Of a DNA stretch of 64,000 nucleotides, positions 12,960 to 24,344 are shown piece after piece. The position numbers and the translations under genes were made by a program. Below the pieces are notes generated by a model, which did not search any database, was not told the DNA's origin, and worked only from the letters and a program-made list of their open reading frames with translations. Origin of the DNA: Tanytarsus gracilentus (taxonomy: Eukaryota; Arthropoda; Insecta; Diptera; Chironomidae); contig JAXRKN010000044.1 of NCBI GenBank assembly GCA_038502055.1, positions 4,560,001 to 4,624,000 of the forward strand, read 5' to 3'. Position 1 is the stretch's first letter. Every line of letters starts with the position of its first letter.

Positions 12960-15900
12960 ATGAATTGAGTAAATGAATTGAAATTATCATGGGGATAAGA
13001 GGAAATGGCATGTGAGACTGGCACGGTCGTAAAATAAGAGAAAATACTGACTGAAGAAAAGAGAAAATGTCATCCAACCCCAAAACAATATTTTTCAGAA
13101 TGGGATGACTAACTTTGACACTTGAAGGGGAATTTTAGCTTTATTTACAAGGAAGAACCTTGAAACAGTTGTCTGAGCTGTCTGGGTCAAAATTTTATTG
13201 ATTTTGAGGCCAAATGCGAATTTTTCGCATGTATGCGGAAATATGCGGAACTTAAAAATTAACAAATTTTCAAAAATGTTGAAATTAAATTTTAAACCCT
13301 TTAAAAATTTCACTTCAATTCTTCCTTCAATCGTTCAGTTGGGATTGATTAACTTACCAATCCATAGAAATGATGAAATTATTCAAATAAGGCGATAATA
13401 AATTTTTGTATTGTTCTTTTTTCCTCCATTGCACAAAAGTACTCCATGGAGTGCCTCCAACCACTTCGCGTAAGTATCATCAAGTCAATGTGGGAAAAGT
13501 TTTTTTCGCCAACATCAAAAAAAAAACAAGAGGAAAAAAAGTTTTTCCGCCGCGGCGGTTTTCATGAAATTTTTTGTTCTTCTCTCTTTCGACATGCAAT
13601 CATGTTTGCCTGGCATTATCTCTCTAATTTCAAAGGAATTTGGAGTTTCTTGACGCTCGCGAACAAGAGAATTTTGAGAGCAGGCCGCATGAATTGAGAT
13701 AACGAAGAAAGTTTTCGATAATCTTCAGACCGGAAAAAATTTCCCTCTCAACGTCAAAAGCAATGTTTACGAGTCTCAAATGTCCTTGAGGCGAGAAAGA
13801 AAATCTTAAATATTCATTTTTGAGACCGTGTTGACTGGAGTGAAAAGCAAAAGTTCAAGAGTCGAAATGGAGATGAAGAAAAGAAATTAAATCGGGTTGA
13901 CACCTCAAACGAAATTTACCGAGAATAATTTATTTGTTGTTCCTCTCCGTCTTCTGATTTATTGCCATTACTGTGACACAATTCTTTCACTTTCCTCACT
14001 CTTTATCACCTCCGGTTAGAGAAGTGACGCAGGAGGGGTGAAAGTTGGAGTGGGAAATAAATCAAAATCAAGGGGCGGAAAATTTTTGATTTCTTTTTGA
14101 ATTTATTCTCTTGAATTTATTTAAGAAGAAAAAAGTTTAAAATTTCGATTTATTAATGAAATAATTTTTAAATTCGATTTGAAAGCTTTTTTAAATATTC
14201 AAAATATTTTAGAGCTTTTTAAGGCTTTCAAAATATTTTTTTAATTTTGAGCTTATAAAAAAGATTTCAATTTTTTAGCTTTTCTACACTTTCAAAATAT
14301 AATTTTCAAATAAAGTTTCCATCTCTCTTATCGAAATCAATAAAAGCACAACGAATTGCTTTCTTCATCGCAATTGACTTTCAATCGATCTCTCCCGATG
14401 GATTGCCTTGCGGTTATGTTTCTTCTCATTTTTATCGACAACACAAAAACTCATAATAGTTTTTTTGCTTACAAGCCCATAACCATCAGAAAAAAATGAT
14501 TTCTTTATGCGCTCTGCAGAAATAAATTTCCCTCCGCAAGAACATCACTAACAATTTTCTTTTATTTTCATTTTCTTCCCCCATTGATGTCGTAAAAAAA
14601 GTTCTCTCGATGACGACGATGATGGCTTGAAGGGGAGAAAAATTTTGCGGCGCATTGTTAAAATTTTTTGCAATAAAGTGAAAATTTTTATTTTGCCATC
14701 GAAAAGAAAGAAAGGAAGTGAAATAAGAATCGATTTCAATATTTTTCTGCACTCAATCTCAATTCTCGATTCGAGTCATAAATCGTAAATCGTGTGACGG
14801 TTTCGCTAAAAATTCTTTCTCATCGAAACAATAAAAAAACCCAAGAGGAAAGTCGTTCATGAATTTTTATGCTCTCAACATTTGTGTGCGATCGAATAAT
14901 TGGTGAAAATCAATAAAATTATTTTTCATCGTCGCTCGTAAGTAAATTAAGTCAGACAAAGAGATGAGCGCGTGGAAAAATTTGTTCGAGGGAGGAGATG
15001 ATTGATGGCGGAAACGTTTATTGTCATTTACTGTCTGCAGCACGACGACACAAAAAAATATTCTCTCATGGCCGAATTTTTTTTATTCATTCCTTCTCAT
15101 TCGTAAAATGACAATTTTGCTCTCATTTATCGCTCGAATGACTCATCGAGATCTTGGTGGATGTCCAAGAATCTAAAAATGAGCATTTAGCTTTTAAGTT
15201 CTTTCAAATTATTCGGGAATTAAGATTCATCTGCAGTGCTTAGCGTTTTAGTGAATTATAGGAAGGTTTTATGTGAGAGCTTTCTTAAAAGCGTCTTAAA
15301 GCTTAATTTTCAAAGCTCTTTTACAAAAGAATAAAAATTAAAAAAGCTAATAATAAAGCTTTCAAAAATCTTTAAAGTAAGTTTTAAAAGATCTGTTTAA
15401 ATTTTAAAAGCTTTCACTTGAGCTTTTGTTTACATTAAAAATACTAAAGAAAAAAGTTAAAAATTTTGTTAAAAAAGTTAAATTTCAAAAGTTTTTTTCA
15501 AAAATTTAAAACTCTAAAAGGTTTCATCCCTTGCATCTCCTGAATTTTTTCTCTTTCTCCCTTCAAGTTGGTAGACCATCATCTTATTTGCCATGATGAC
15601 TTTATATCATATCTTAATTGTTGATCAAATTGTCTCAATGACTGAAATTTTTCTTATTTTCCTCAACAGCCTTCGTCATGTCATTTCTACGAAATTTCAA
15701 TCGATCGTGATGAAGCAGCAAGAAGAAATCGTCAGTTGGAGCAGCAGTAAAAAAAGTTTCTTCTCTCTCTTAAAGATGAAATTTTTAGTACCGACGTTCA
15801 GCCTTCGGCAAGTCGTTTAAAGTGATTGATTTTGTATTCGAGGCATTTTGACTTGGTAAAATGTGAAAAATCTTTAAATAAATATTGGGATGTAAAAAAC

Positions 15901-17610
15901 CGGTCCGCTTTTGATCAATAAAATATCTCGTTTTCTCCTCTTTATCGAAAAATATCGACTTCATGCCGACCCAAGCCCTTCGCTCCATTAAAGGTTTCAT
16001 TTCCTTCCTCGGTCTCAGATTTAATGGCTTTCGTATGCATATGCCTTTCGGAATATTGTGTTGTGTTTATATCCCGGATCTATGTAATGTTTTTTTTGTT
16101 ACTCTTTCTGCCACATTGTTGTTGTAACGGAATGTTAGCATTGCCGAAAAAAAATGAGAATTAAAGGCCACAATTTTCATTTTCGGATATGTCATAAATT
16201 TTTCCCCGCATAGACTTTAAAAAAGTTTACATCATAATAACACATGGAAAGCAAAGAGGGTTGGGATGTTGTTTAATGACAAAGAGGATGTGCTTATGGC
16301 AAACATGGAAGCTTTTTGTTGTGCAATTAAATTTATGGAAGATTTTCGGAAATGTTAAAGTGAGTTAGAGGAGGAAAATTTAAATAAAATTGGAAATATT
16401 AAGTGGAAATTTAGAATAAAAAATTTTAAGATTTTAAAAACTAGGGTAATGAAATCTTTTGTCGTTACATGTCTTATCTCGTTAGGTTTTTAAATTTAGA
16501 ATAAAAAATAAAAAGTTAAGATTTTAAAAATTATATTTGTTAAATCGTGGTTTTAAAACACAAAATTTAAAATATTTTTTCATCTCATTTGAATCAAATT
16601 AAGCTCAATTCATTTTACAAAATATTTTTTTTTCAGCTTTAATGTTCAACTAGTCTTGATATAACCGATAAAAGAGCAAAAACTCAAAGTTTATTTTTCC
16701 AAGAACTCAATAGCACTGACCTCATTTTTCCATTGCAATAAAGAATAATTTTCTATTTTCTCGATTTTATCTTCATCACGAAAATTATTTCTTGTATAAT
16801 GAATTCTCCATCGTATAATAACAAATTCACGACGTTGTGAGGAAATCTGCGAATATCTGAGGCAATGACTTTAATGGATTATTCAGCACAAAAAAAGGAG
16901 CAAAAATATGAAAATGTGAATGAGAGACTTATTATCAGTCTGCGCGTGTTGATAGACGAGCGAGAAAAAAATCGCTTAAAGCTCCACTCATCGCACATTT
17001 CATAAGAATCACATTTTTCTTCACCTTCAGCCGTCTTTTGAGAGGACTCTCATGTGTCTGTGATAGCATAATATATTTTGTATGATAAGTGAAATCATCA
17101 TGCCCCAAAAATTTATTCAAGAGTCTCTCTTGAAAAAATCGATAGCTTGAGTCTCTCAAGAAAAAAAGTGCAGAGAAATTTTTCATTTTGTGTCTAATAA
17201 AAATTTCTTCGTTTGAAAAATGCATGCAATTAATGACAAAACCCGAACATGATGATTTACCGAGTCACTGCTGGCTTTTAAACTTCTTTCGTATGCAAAA
17301 AATCCGGGTTGACACTTGAGGATAATCGATCCATAATGGCATCGAAAGAAGGGATAGTGTTCTCACTGTCTTAATCTGTTTCATTTACGGTCTGATGGTG
17401 TGTTCATAAAAGCCATTAAACAACACATAAACATCAACCAGAGAGAATTTATCGAAAACTTTTCTTCTTCAACACACCCCAACCTCTCCACTCGGGCATC
17501 CGTTTCCCTATGGGGTGCATAATGTACTCTCGCTTTTTCGTTTCTCAACTAGTTTTTTCGATCCTTAAATGCACTTATGGAAAAATACTTTAAAACAAGG
17601 ATATTTTTAT
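12960..17610. other. AT-rich intergenic DNA, no gene seen
   Basis: Open frames of 60-96 codons lie on both strands, none with domain character. Blocks rich in GAGCTTTT/AAAGCTTT words lie at about 14170-14300 and 15270-15520. No RNA gene can be supported. Confidence 0.55.
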
Positions 17611-17619
17611 GATGTATGG

Positions 17620-17830
17620 AGGTTTGCTAAAAAAAGCCTGTACTAAAAGGCTTTTTCTAAAAATTAGTACTAAAATATGTGCATAAAAAGGCTTTTAAAA
17701 AACCTATGCCAAAAGACCTGTTTAAAATATTTGAATTAAAATATCTGTAGTAAAAAATATTTGCTTAAAATCAGTTTTAAAAAAGCCTGTGCTAAAAGAG
17801 CTGTTCAAAAAAGGCTCTTCAAAATAAATT
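17620..17830. repeat. Degenerate short tandem repeat
   Basis: Imperfect repeats of an ~11-22 base theme near AAAAGCCTGTACTAAAAGGC recur about every 20-40 bases: CCTGTACTAAAAGGC, CCTATGCCAAAAGACCTG, CTGTAGTAAAAA, GCCTGTGCTAAAAGAGCTG. It is decayed, with no coding frame and no clear ends. Confidence 0.55.
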
Positions 17831-17839
17831 GAAAAAATT

Positions 17840-20370
17840 TGACAAAAAAACTCTTCAAATCAACTTTCGAGTCTATTTTCCCTCAGTGCAATTTCTTTTT
17901 CCAATATATTTAAATGCATTTGCTGGCAAGTAAGAGCAAAATCATAAACAAGCAAATTCGTAGTTGTACATGAATGTGATGCTGCAGCACTAGCACATTA
18001 ATTCATGGTATCCCATTCTGGTATCGATAGATAAATTAAATTTAATTATAAGCTCTTTTTTGGCATCTCCGCAATTGCACTTCTTCCACTCGATTCACCA
18101 ATTTTTCAACCCAGCATCTAGAGCTAACTATCTTCATTTTCTCACACCCTCCAAACCGAGACATCAACAAAACAATGCACATACAGTGAGCATATGCATG
18201 ACTCGGAAACATTAAATTAAATTATAAAGTCTTTTTTACCAGACAACCCTCGTTTTCGTTCCGGATAAATGCTCGAAAGAAAAGATGGAAAATTGCTGTT
18301 GATTTTTTTTCTTCTTCTAAAGCAATTAAAACTTTTTCTCTTAATGAAATGAAGCTTAAAATGCAAACCTGGAGTGTAAAGCAAATGAGACATTTTTAAA
18401 TGTCGGAAAATATTTGTTAAACACTTTTGCTTCAGAGGAAGTTAAATAAATAAAAAATGTTTACAGTAATTACGACCGTACATTCATCATGTGGAGGAAA
18501 TTTTATAATTATAACATGAAAATGCGGAAAGTCAATGTCATAATAATAATTACGCGATTTACAATGGTGCATTTAAATGTGAAAGCCTTTTGTTGAATTA
18601 ATTGCACGAAAATTGTTAATAGGCTGTGCGGGGGTTGTTTAATTCCCATTTTATTATCTGTGCGTGTAAAGTTGATACTGATAAAATATTTAATTGTTAA
18701 TTCAATGGCTTGAATTGGTGGGAAAATGAGCAACGTTGAGATTTTTAATCTTAAAAGTTTATAAAAAGCTTTTATAAAATATTTAGAACTATTTTAGAAC
18801 TTGTTTAGTACTCTAAGCTTCATCATTAAAAAACGCGTATCTCATTGCTATTTTAAGATATCTTAAAAGATTTCTTTTGTTCCAAATTCAGCTCAATCAT
18901 TCAAACCAGAGAAAACAATTCAATCCAAAGAGGATTTTAATCCGGATTAATTTTGTTTTGGAAGTCCTTGAACATCTTCTTTCGATATCATGTCAAGAGA
19001 ATCTCTTTTTCCTCTCGAAGAGTTTCTCATCTTTCTTTATTTCCGTTGAAAGTCTTCGAGGTATAGCAGCAACAAAAATAATTGCCAAAGCACGACATAC
19101 AAACACAATTTTGAAAAGATCAACTAATGAGATCTCTAAGTTTCACTAATTGCTGCTTTTATTTTGAAAAGGCTTTTCGCCATGAGGGCTAATTAAAGTT
19201 AGTAAGAACTCTGTTAATTCCGTCTAATGAGTCGCACTCAATTATTTTTGCTGATTTAGAGGAACTTCGAAGAAAATAAGGAGTGGACACTAAATTTATT
19301 AAATTTTAGAATATTTCAAATAATTTTAGAAATTATAGAAAATATTTTATTTAAAAAAAATTAATTCAGCTTCCATGCCTTGATTACAAAAACATCCTTC
19401 AGACTACTTTACGACTCATTATGCAGATAAGCAAAGAGTTTTTTATAGACGATGGTTGAAAAAATCTTCAGACTTCACGCGAAGTCATTTCTCGCCCATG
19501 TAATTTTTTTTATTCAAAATCATGATTTCAGATTCGAGAAACTTTTTTATGTGAAAGGAGAATTATTTATGACTGCATTGATTTTAGTGTGGATAAATGA
19601 ATCGCATGCAAAATGTAAACATGCATAAATGGAAATTGCACTTCACCGCAAAACAGATGCGCGATAAAAAAGCAAGCACTTTTTATCATCCGTGAAATTA
19701 ACTCGCGTGAGCGAATTTTTTCCTGCTCTGATCAAATAAAAGTTTTCATTCAGAGGAAATGTAATCAACATTAATGTGTTTACCGTTGAAAAATGCAATA
19801 ATAAAGAACCCGAAAATGTGTGAAATGTGTGGAGGGAAATGAGCTGAAAAATGGCTTTGCAGCATTTTGAGTGCATTAAAAATTATGACGCGTTGTTTTA
19901 AAATTTTAATTCCTTTAAACCTCATTCTAACCTACTTTCTCTTCCCTTCCACTAAACACCCTCATATAAACATCCATTAGCCGATGAAAAATCATTAACT
20001 CATTCACTTGTAAAACTTTTGTCATTAAACAGAAAAGAAAATTCTTCTAATTTTACACTCGAATGCATTCAGCATTATTTTCCCCTTCTCATGCTTTAAT
20101 TACTATTCATTCTATGACTTTGAGCATTTTTCTTTCTCTATCTCCATTTAATGGCTGTTGTTAAATTTTTTTTCCATGTGCATTAAGTTGCAAGTCACTT
20201 TTTTCTATGCGATATAGAAAATTTAAAAGCTTACAACAAAAACTATATTTTAAAGGATCAAAAACTTAATTTAAAAATTGCCCAAAAGTAGGAAAAAACC
20301 AGTTTTGATAAATTTTATCAAATGGATTTTAAAAATTATCATCTGATAATTTTTGTTTCGATTTTTAAAA
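17840..20370. other. AT-rich intergenic DNA upstream of the SLC17-like gene
   Basis: No supported gene. The frame at 18877-19149 (90 codons) has no recognisable domain. An AGCTTTT-rich patch lies at about 18740-18830. A TTTCAG sequence at about 20376-20381 could be the acceptor of a non-coding upstream exon of the transporter gene, but this is only a motif match. Confidence 0.5.
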
Positions 20371-20415
20371 GCAAATTTCAGTAGAGATTGAGCCTTCAAA
20401 GGTTAAAGCTGAAAA

Positions 20416-22032
20416 ATGGCAAATAATCAACTGTTAGTGTTTCAATTAATTTTAATTTTTAATCTAATTTTAATGATTATTTTTCACAGTGTCGATCCGA
20501 CGCGTCCTTTCTTGCGAAAAAGATATTATGTGATATTTTTGGCATTTCTTGGATTCGTTAATATGTACACGACTCGCGTGAGTTTGAGTAGCGTTGTCGA
20601 TATACTTGTGACACAATTTGAATGGAATTCGCATCAAAGAGCTTTTGCACTCGCATCATTTTTTTACGGTTACATTGCGACTCAAATCGTTGGCGGAGTA
20701 ATTGCCGGAATTATCGGTGGTCATTGGGTGAGATAAGAAAATTGTTTTATCATGATTTAATTAATTCGCAAGCTTTAGATACGACCACATGGTGTTTTTA
20801 TCTTATCATCTTTTGTTTATATTTTTAGGTATTCGGTTTGGGAATTTTAGGAACTGGCATTTTTTATATCGCAACGCCGGTGATGTTGAAAGCCGGCGGA
20901 CTTCCACTTTTAATAGTCTCGCGAGTGATTCAAGGTCTCTTTAGTGGTTTAGCATTTCCAGCCATTAATGACGTTTACTCTTCATATTCACCACCATGGG
21001 AGCGATCTCGAACTGCCTCGTACGGAATTGGCGGAATTTTTGTCGGTACAATTTTAGCTTATTCACTAAGCGGCTGGATGATTCAGAATTTTGGATGGGA
21101 AAGTGTTTTTTACGTCTTTGGAATTGTCACAATTTTATGGTACATCGTTTGGGCGATTTTCGTTCGAAGCGGACCGGAAAATGATCCGTTTATGAGTGAT
21201 AGCGAGAAGTCTTTCATTATTGAAAGTTTAAAGGGTCAAAATTCAAACATAAAAGTTCCATGGCTTTCACTTTTCACATCAATTCCAGTTTACACCATTT
21301 CATTTACACATTTCTGCTTCAATTGGGGTTATTACACTTTGCTGACTGAGTTGCCGCGATACATTGGCTCAGTGCTTGGATTTGAGCTCGCTGTTGGCGG
21401 TTACTTGAGTGCAATTCCATTTCTTATGCAAATGATATTTGTAATTTTTACTGGTTGGTTTGCTGACTTTTTACTGATTCGTAAAACATTGACTCTGACT
21501 CAAGTGAGAAAGTACTTCAACAACTCTGCATTATTAATTCAAGCTGCCTTACTTTTGACTGCATCTTTTATCGTTGAGCCAATTGCGGTTGTTGTTTGTG
21601 TTGCTTTAGCCGTTGGTGCAAGTGCTTTGGCAATGCCGGGATTTTTATCGAATAGCCTCGATATCGCTCCACAATTTAGTTCAATTGTTCTTGGAATTAG
21701 CAACACGTTTGCGACAATTCCTGGATTTGCGTCGCCAAGTTTAACGGCAGTGATAATTCCAAATCCAAATAAACCGACAGCAGGTAAATTATTTTAAAAG
21801 TTTGAAACAGAGAATTTCGTTAAAATTTAAAATTTTAATTTTTAAATATTTTTTAGAGGAATATCGAATCGTGTTTATTATAACTTGCGTGATTTTCGTA
21901 CTCGGAGCAATAGTTTATGGTTTATTTGCCACTGCTAAAATTCAACCATGGGCGGTGGCTAAAACTGTGCAATATCCTGAAGCACCTATTGAGATCTCTC
22001 AATCCGAAAAACCCGAAACTTCAAAACTTTAG
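20416..22032 (+). CDS. SLC17-family major facilitator transporter (sialin/Na-phosphate cotransporter-like)
   Basis: Predicted multi-pass membrane transporter of organic anions or phosphate. Coding exons: 20416-20432, 20490-20727, 20829-21783 and 21857-22032 (461 residues). If the 57-base first intron is retained the protein is 480 residues. Introns are phase 2 (donor GTTAGT), 0 (GTGAGA) and 1 (GTAAAT), all ending in AG. Supporting residues are the SLC17-type signature NDVYSSYSPPWERSRTAS followed by a Gly-rich helix, TRVSLSSVV in the first helix region, the W-V-FGLG join at the second exon boundary, and a C-terminal EEYRIVF...YGLFAT...QPWA block as in insect SLC17 members. Twelve helices are expected for the family but I did not compute them. 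The ATG at 20416 has an in-frame TGA two codons upstream. Substrate and exact subfamily (sialin, VGLUT-like, NaPi) cannot be assigned; the protein is short at both tails, as is usual for the insect phosphate-transporter-like expansion. Confidence 0.9.
20433..20489 (+). other. 57-base first intron of the SLC17-like gene, open if retained
   Basis: Very AT-rich stretch starting GTTAGT and ending TTTTTCACAG, with a branch-point-like CTAAT at about 20464. Both flanks are phase 2, giving ...NNQ-L-VDPTRP. The length is a multiple of three and there is no stop codon, so the unspliced form adds a hydrophobic N-terminal stretch (residues about 6-24). The AT content and acceptor favour an intron. Retention cannot be excluded from sequence. 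Confidence 0.6.
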
Positions 22033-22057
22033 TGGAAATTTTTTCAGATTATTCAAA

Positions 22058-22063
22058 AATAAA
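22058..22063 (+). terminator. Polyadenylation signal of the SLC17-like gene
   Basis: AATAAA 26 bases after the stop codon at 22030-22032. It is the nearest consensus signal, so the 3' UTR would be very short. The cleavage site is inferred. Confidence 0.5.
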
Positions 22064-23560
22064 AATTAATTTTTTTGATATTAAATTTGTAAATGACGCA
22101 AATTGTCTTCTTCAAGTCTAAAATTTAGTTCTTCTTTGAATTAATTAATTTTGAAATCATAAACAATAGAAATTTTCATTCTATTCACTTAAACTTTCGC
22201 GGCTTCACTGTAGTTAGCCTAATATTCTCATCCATGGCAACTCCCTTCCTGTTGTCGTGCCAACAATTTTTTTTGGGTAAAAGAAAACTTCCTCAATTTC
22301 AATTTTCGAGAGTAAGTGCAATGGGAGAGTTTACAATTATTTTCCGAAAATACACTTTGTTGTTTTTCCATGAGGAACGAGGAAGAAGAACCCAGAAAAA
22401 GTTTTTCCTTGTTCTCGCTCATATTTTATAATGTTGAGAATATGTTGTGAGCACTTTTTCCACTCAGCTTTAACTCATCCTGCATAAAAGAGAACAAAGG
22501 AGATGCACACAGCGAGTGGTGAAAATTAACAACAATTCTCTATGGAAATTAAGCTCATTTTTGCGCCAAGTTATAAAAAAAAGTTTGCGGCTCGACGAGA
22601 ATTAAATTGAACAAAATATGAGACAGTGTGTTTGCTACCTAGCAGCGGCAGTACTACAATAAAATATGGTTTTTATAAAAGCTTCCTATTGCAATTCCTT
22701 GGATGATTTTCTCCCTTTTTCACATTTAAATTATATTCTTCATTTTTTTCAATCAGCGCTGATTTAAAAAAGAATTCGTAAAAAGATGAGATATAATTAA
22801 TTGATGTCGTCACACATAAATCAAGGGATGAAAAGTTTTACAAATTTTAGTTTTTAAAGTTTTGCAAATTTTAAATTTTTAAAGTGCTTTCAAAGTTTTT
22901 AAAAAAATTCAGAAATTAAATTTTTTTAAAATTTTCTAAACATTTCCAAATATTATTTCTAAGACTTTTTCATCGTTTCTCTAGAAAATGAATAATGCAC
23001 ACACAGACGCCACATTTAAATCGTATTTTAGTTATTTGAACAGATGTTGCTTCCACGGAAGGATTAAACCTTCATCTGATGTTTACATGAAAAACATGTA
23101 AGCGGCAGAAAGAAAATTGAGGCATTTCAAATGCGTCGGATGTGCTTTCGGGGGTGAATCAGAAGGAGGCAATCATATTATCTCATATGTATTAAAGATA
23201 CACGCCCAAGAAATCTGAGAGAATTATTCAAATATGAGCTGAAAATCGAAATAATATTCAAGCTTGAGTGAGTCCTGATAAGCATGTGAGAATTTCGTAA
23301 ATTTAAAAGACAATATTTATAGAAAATTTTTGATTTTAATTTGAATTGATTTGGGGAGGAATTTTCTTTTTTTGGAATTATTTCACTCTAAAGCTTTAAA
23401 TCACGTTTTAAAGCTTTAAAGCACATTTAAAATCATTGAAGCTCTTTTTCAAAAATTCTAAAGAATTTTATTTAATCAAAAATTGACTATGAGCAAAAAA
23501 ATACTTTCAGTCGCAGTCTGTTATTCTATCTATTAATTTAATACTCTATTTTTATGATCA
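22064..23560. other. Intergenic DNA between the SLC17-like and orphan genes
   Basis: No supported gene. Two overlapping opposite frames at 22228-22431 are chance frames. A small AAAGCTTTAAA-rich block lies at about 23390-23460. Confidence 0.55.
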
Positions 23561-23562
23561 TC

Positions 23563-23568
23563 TCAGTT
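23563..23568 (+). promoter_or_regulatory. Candidate initiator of the orphan gene
   Basis: TCAGTT matches the insect initiator consensus TCAKTY and lies 41-46 bases before the ATG at 23609. No TATA box is at the standard distance, though an AT-rich TATTTTTAT lies just upstream. Motif evidence only. Confidence 0.3.
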
Positions 23569-23608
23569 CACTTTGCCTTAATTAAACATTTTTAACAAAC
23601 AATCCAAA

Positions 23609-24313
23609 ATGAGTGACTGGAATGGAGCATCAAGTGGATATCAGACTGAGCCAAATTGCACTTGCTTTATTGTTCCCGATGAATGTACCTGCAGAATGCC
23701 TCCAGATGACAACCCACATCTGTCATTCAACCATGACCAGATGTCTTTTGATGGAAATTCACATTATGAGACAGCAAATGAAGTAAATGTGCCGGCAGAT
23801 GATGAAGAAAATAAAAGTCAAAATCATAGAGACGAATCTTCTGTGGCGTCTTACTATAATGAAAGAGAATTCTATGATGCAAGTAGTGAAAGAAGTCTTT
23901 TTTCGAGGCCAACAAGGAAAAGATCTAAAAATCGTGCGAGAGGTCGAAGTAAGTCATCAGGTTATGATGCGTCATTCGAAGACTCAGCGAATCCTGACGT
24001 AACATTTGCGCAAAGTTCATTAGTCGGCAATCAGAGTCGGTCTAGACAAAAGAGCGTTGATCGAATCCAATCGACACCTCGCGGCATTCAAAAAAATTAC
24101 GAAAATCAATGCGAATGTGTGGCAGATTTGCCCGCGCCTCAAGCAAGAAATAGTCCATCAATGAATGATAGTGAGAGAAAAAGAAGAAATCAACTCCATG
24201 AGATGCTCGATGAAGAATCTTTCTCGACCGATGAAACCCTCCACGAAATCACCAACGATCCATTTAATGCAAATATTTTGGGTTACAATTATCGCGTGAA
24301 CTCATTTCGATAA
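23609..24313 (+). CDS. Orphan disordered protein with three C-x-C pairs and basic RS-rich patch
   Basis: Uninterrupted 234-codon frame with a good start context (CCAAAATGAG) and a protein-like composition unlike the surrounding chance frames. I do not recognise the family. Visible features: C-x-C pairs at residues 17/19, 26/28 and 168/170; an acidic/polar region about 31-95; a strongly basic RKRSKNRARGRSK patch at 103-115, likely a nuclear-localisation or RNA-binding type segment; a second basic cluster RKRR at 190-193; an acidic Ser/Thr stretch at 200-210; and a hydrophobic-aromatic C-terminus (ILGYNYRV). There is no signal peptide or membrane helix. The spaced C-x-C pairs could bind zinc, but that is inference. 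Single exon, with a polyadenylation signal 25 bases after the stop. It could be a fast-evolving, perhaps germline, gene; no evidence fixes that. Confidence 0.75.
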   Translation: MSDWNGASSGYQTEPNCTCFIVPDECTCRMPPDDNPHLSFNHDQMSFDGNSHYETANEVNVPADDEENKSQNHRDESSVASYYNEREFYDASSERSLFSRPTRKRSKNRARGRSKSSGYDASFEDSANPDVTFAQSSLVGNQSRSRQKSVDRIQSTPRGIQKNYENQCECVADLPAPQARNSPSMNDSERKRRNQLHEMLDEESFSTDETLHEITNDPFNANILGYNYRVNSFR

Positions 24314-24338
24314 AATTGTTTAAATTTTTTCTTGTGTT

Positions 24339-24344
24339 AATAAA
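24339..24344 (+). terminator. Polyadenylation signal of the orphan gene
   Basis: AATAAA starting 26 bases after the stop of the 234-residue frame. It supports this frame being a real, compact transcription unit. Confidence 0.55.
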
